Of a DNA stretch of 33,116 nucleotides, positions 32,244-33,116 are shown piece after piece. The stretch covers positions 1 through 33,116 of the forward strand of contig JAOAAJ010000101.1 in NCBI GenBank assembly GCA_026418935.1, given 5' to 3'. Position 1 is the stretch's first letter. Each line of letters starts with the position of its first letter. Both the position numbers and the translations under genes were made by a program. The notes under the pieces were generated by a model, which did not search any database, was not told where the DNA came from, and saw nothing but the letters and a program-made list of their open reading frames with translations. Source of the stretch: Caloramator sp. (GTDB taxonomy: Bacteria > Bacillota > Clostridia > Clostridiales > Caloramatoraceae).

Positions 32244-33116
32244 GTTTAAAAAACCTCAAGATATAGATGTAGTAATAAATTATTTAAAGGGAATAGAAAA
32301 AAAGATAACTATAATGGAGGTATGTGGTACACATACAATGTCTATTGCAAAGTCTGGAATAAAAAGTTTACTACCTCCAAATATAAAATTAGTTTCTGGT
32401 CCAGGTTGTCCTGTGTGCGTAACTCCATCAGAGGAAATTGATGCTATATTGGAACTCTGTAAGGGCAATAAAGACTTAATAATAACAACATATGGGGATA
32501 TGATGAAGGTTCCAGGTTCACATGCATTTGAGAGCTTAGAAAAGTTGAAGGCACAAGGACATGATATAAGGATAATTTATTCAGCTTTAGATGCTATAGA
32601 TATTGCTAAAGACAATAAAAATAGAAATGTTGTTTTTTTAGGAATAGGTTTTGAAACAACAACACCAGGCACGATATTAGCCCTTGAAGAGGCAATAGAC
32701 CAAAATATTAATAACTTTTATATCTATTCTATGCACAAACTTGTTGAACCAGCATTAAGAGCTCTACTTGAACAGCCAGATTTTGAAATAGATGCATTTT
32801 TGTGTCCTGGGCACGTAGGTGCCGTAATTGGAGAAGAAGGGTTTGAATTTTTAGTAAAGGATTATAACAAGCCTTCAGTAATATGTGGATTTGAAGCAGG
32901 AGATATTTTAATTGCTATTTATAAAATTGTTAATCAGATATTAAATGATAGAGTAGAGTTAGAAAATGAGTATAGAAGAGTGGTAAAAAAAGAAGGAAAT
33001 AATATTATTGCTGAAAAAGTAAAAACGTATTTTAATATTTCTGATGACTTATGGCGTGGAATTGGTCTAATAAAAAATAGTGGTCTCAAATTAAGGGAAG
33101 AGTTTCAAAAATATGA
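32230..33116 (+). CDS. hypD: HypD, [NiFe]-hydrogenase Fe-ligand assembly protein (partial, 3' end outside)
   Basis: The frame from ATG 32230 stays open to the window end (295 codons read). HypD is the [4Fe-4S] scaffold on which Fe(CN)2CO is assembled with HypC and HypE. Diagnostic motifs are MEVCGTHT (Cys32, residues 29-36), GPGCPVCVTP (Cys60, Cys63), GIGFETTTPGT and CPGHVGAVIG near residue 191. The ATG lies in the hypC 3' end with AAGGAGG at 32218-32224, giving translational coupling hypF-hypC-hypD. The family has about 350-370 residues, so some 60-70 residues are missing. hypE would be expected next. Confidence 0.95.
   Translation, partial: MHLNEFKKPQDIDVVINYLKGIEKKITIMEVCGTHTMSIAKSGIKSLLPPNIKLVSGPGCPVCVTPSEEIDAILELCKGNKDLIITTYGDMMKVPGSHAFESLEKLKAQGHDIRIIYSALDAIDIAKDNKNRNVVFLGIGFETTTPGTILALEEAIDQNINNFYIYSMHKLVEPALRALLEQPDFEIDAFLCPGHVGAVIGEEGFEFLVKDYNKPSVICGFEAGDILIAIYKIVNQILNDRVELENEYRRVVKKEGNNIIAEKVKTYFNISDDLWRGIGLIKNSGLKLREEFQKY

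Noticed and set aside
1-33116. Mobile elements, CRISPR arrays, toxin-antitoxin, restriction or phage defence genes
   Set aside because: No transposase, integrase, spaced repeats, nuclease-methylase pairs or phage genes were seen; the window reads as stable core chromosome.
1-33116. tRNA or rRNA genes
   Set aside because: No GC-rich cloverleaf-like segment or rRNA-like sequence was noticed in the intergenic regions, all of which are short and AT-rich.

Overview
The window looks like a chromosomal segment from a low-GC, endospore-forming Clostridia member, most likely Clostridiaceae. The evidence is a strongly AT-rich composition (roughly 30% GC by eye), strong GGAGG-type ribosome binding sites with several TTG/GTG starts, an IspH-ribosomal protein S1 fusion gene (a clostridial hallmark), sporulation-linked genes (ytfJ/gerW, DacF-type carboxypeptidases) and the start of a hydrogenase-maturation cluster. 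The genus cannot be fixed from the sequence alone. No rRNA, tRNA, CRISPR array, insertion sequence, prophage or integrated element was seen. Coding density is high and no gene-free stretch exceeds about 240 bases.

Layout. 1-2356: end of a nucleoside-catabolism operon (deoB tail, purine nucleoside phosphorylase, pyrimidine-nucleoside phosphorylase), closed by a strong terminator. 2356-3626: a secreted D-Ala-D-Ala carboxypeptidase. 3620-8882: a CCA-type nucleotidyltransferase, a site-2 protease homolog, the condensin partners scpA and scpB, then DUF2953-ytfJ and a second carboxypeptidase. 8883-11221: a two-gene redox module, made of a PyrK-like flavin/[2Fe-2S] reductase and a GidA/TrmFO-like FAD protein with a cysteine cluster. 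11195-11752 (minus): a DEDDh exonuclease.

11878-16670: rluB, then a LytS-type sensor kinase, a LytTR response regulator and a CstA-family transporter. This arrangement resembles known pyruvate-sensing systems, and three TGCA direct repeats with an exact 21-bp period lie in front of the transporter. 16687-18729: mnmM, a convergent uncharacterised RNase-H-like zinc protein, and surE. 18730-19753: an RpiR-family regulator with its own operator-like palindromes. 19774-24613: a housekeeping operon (HI0933-type flavoprotein, aroH, cmk, plsC, ispH-rpsA). 24673-26304 (minus): a CBS/DRTGG-regulated family II pyrophosphatase. 26465-29077: a P-type Ca2+-ATPase. 29125-29529 (minus): a small basic hypothetical protein. 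29625-33116: hypF-hypC-hypD (truncated at the window edge), behind two promoter candidates and a Rex-like operator.

Most of the window is ordinary clostridial housekeeping. The parts most likely to hold something undescribed are the PyrK-like/GidA-like redox pair, the RNase-HII-like zinc-ribbon protein that overlaps mnmM tail to tail, and the regulatory DNA in front of cstA, rpiR and hypF.
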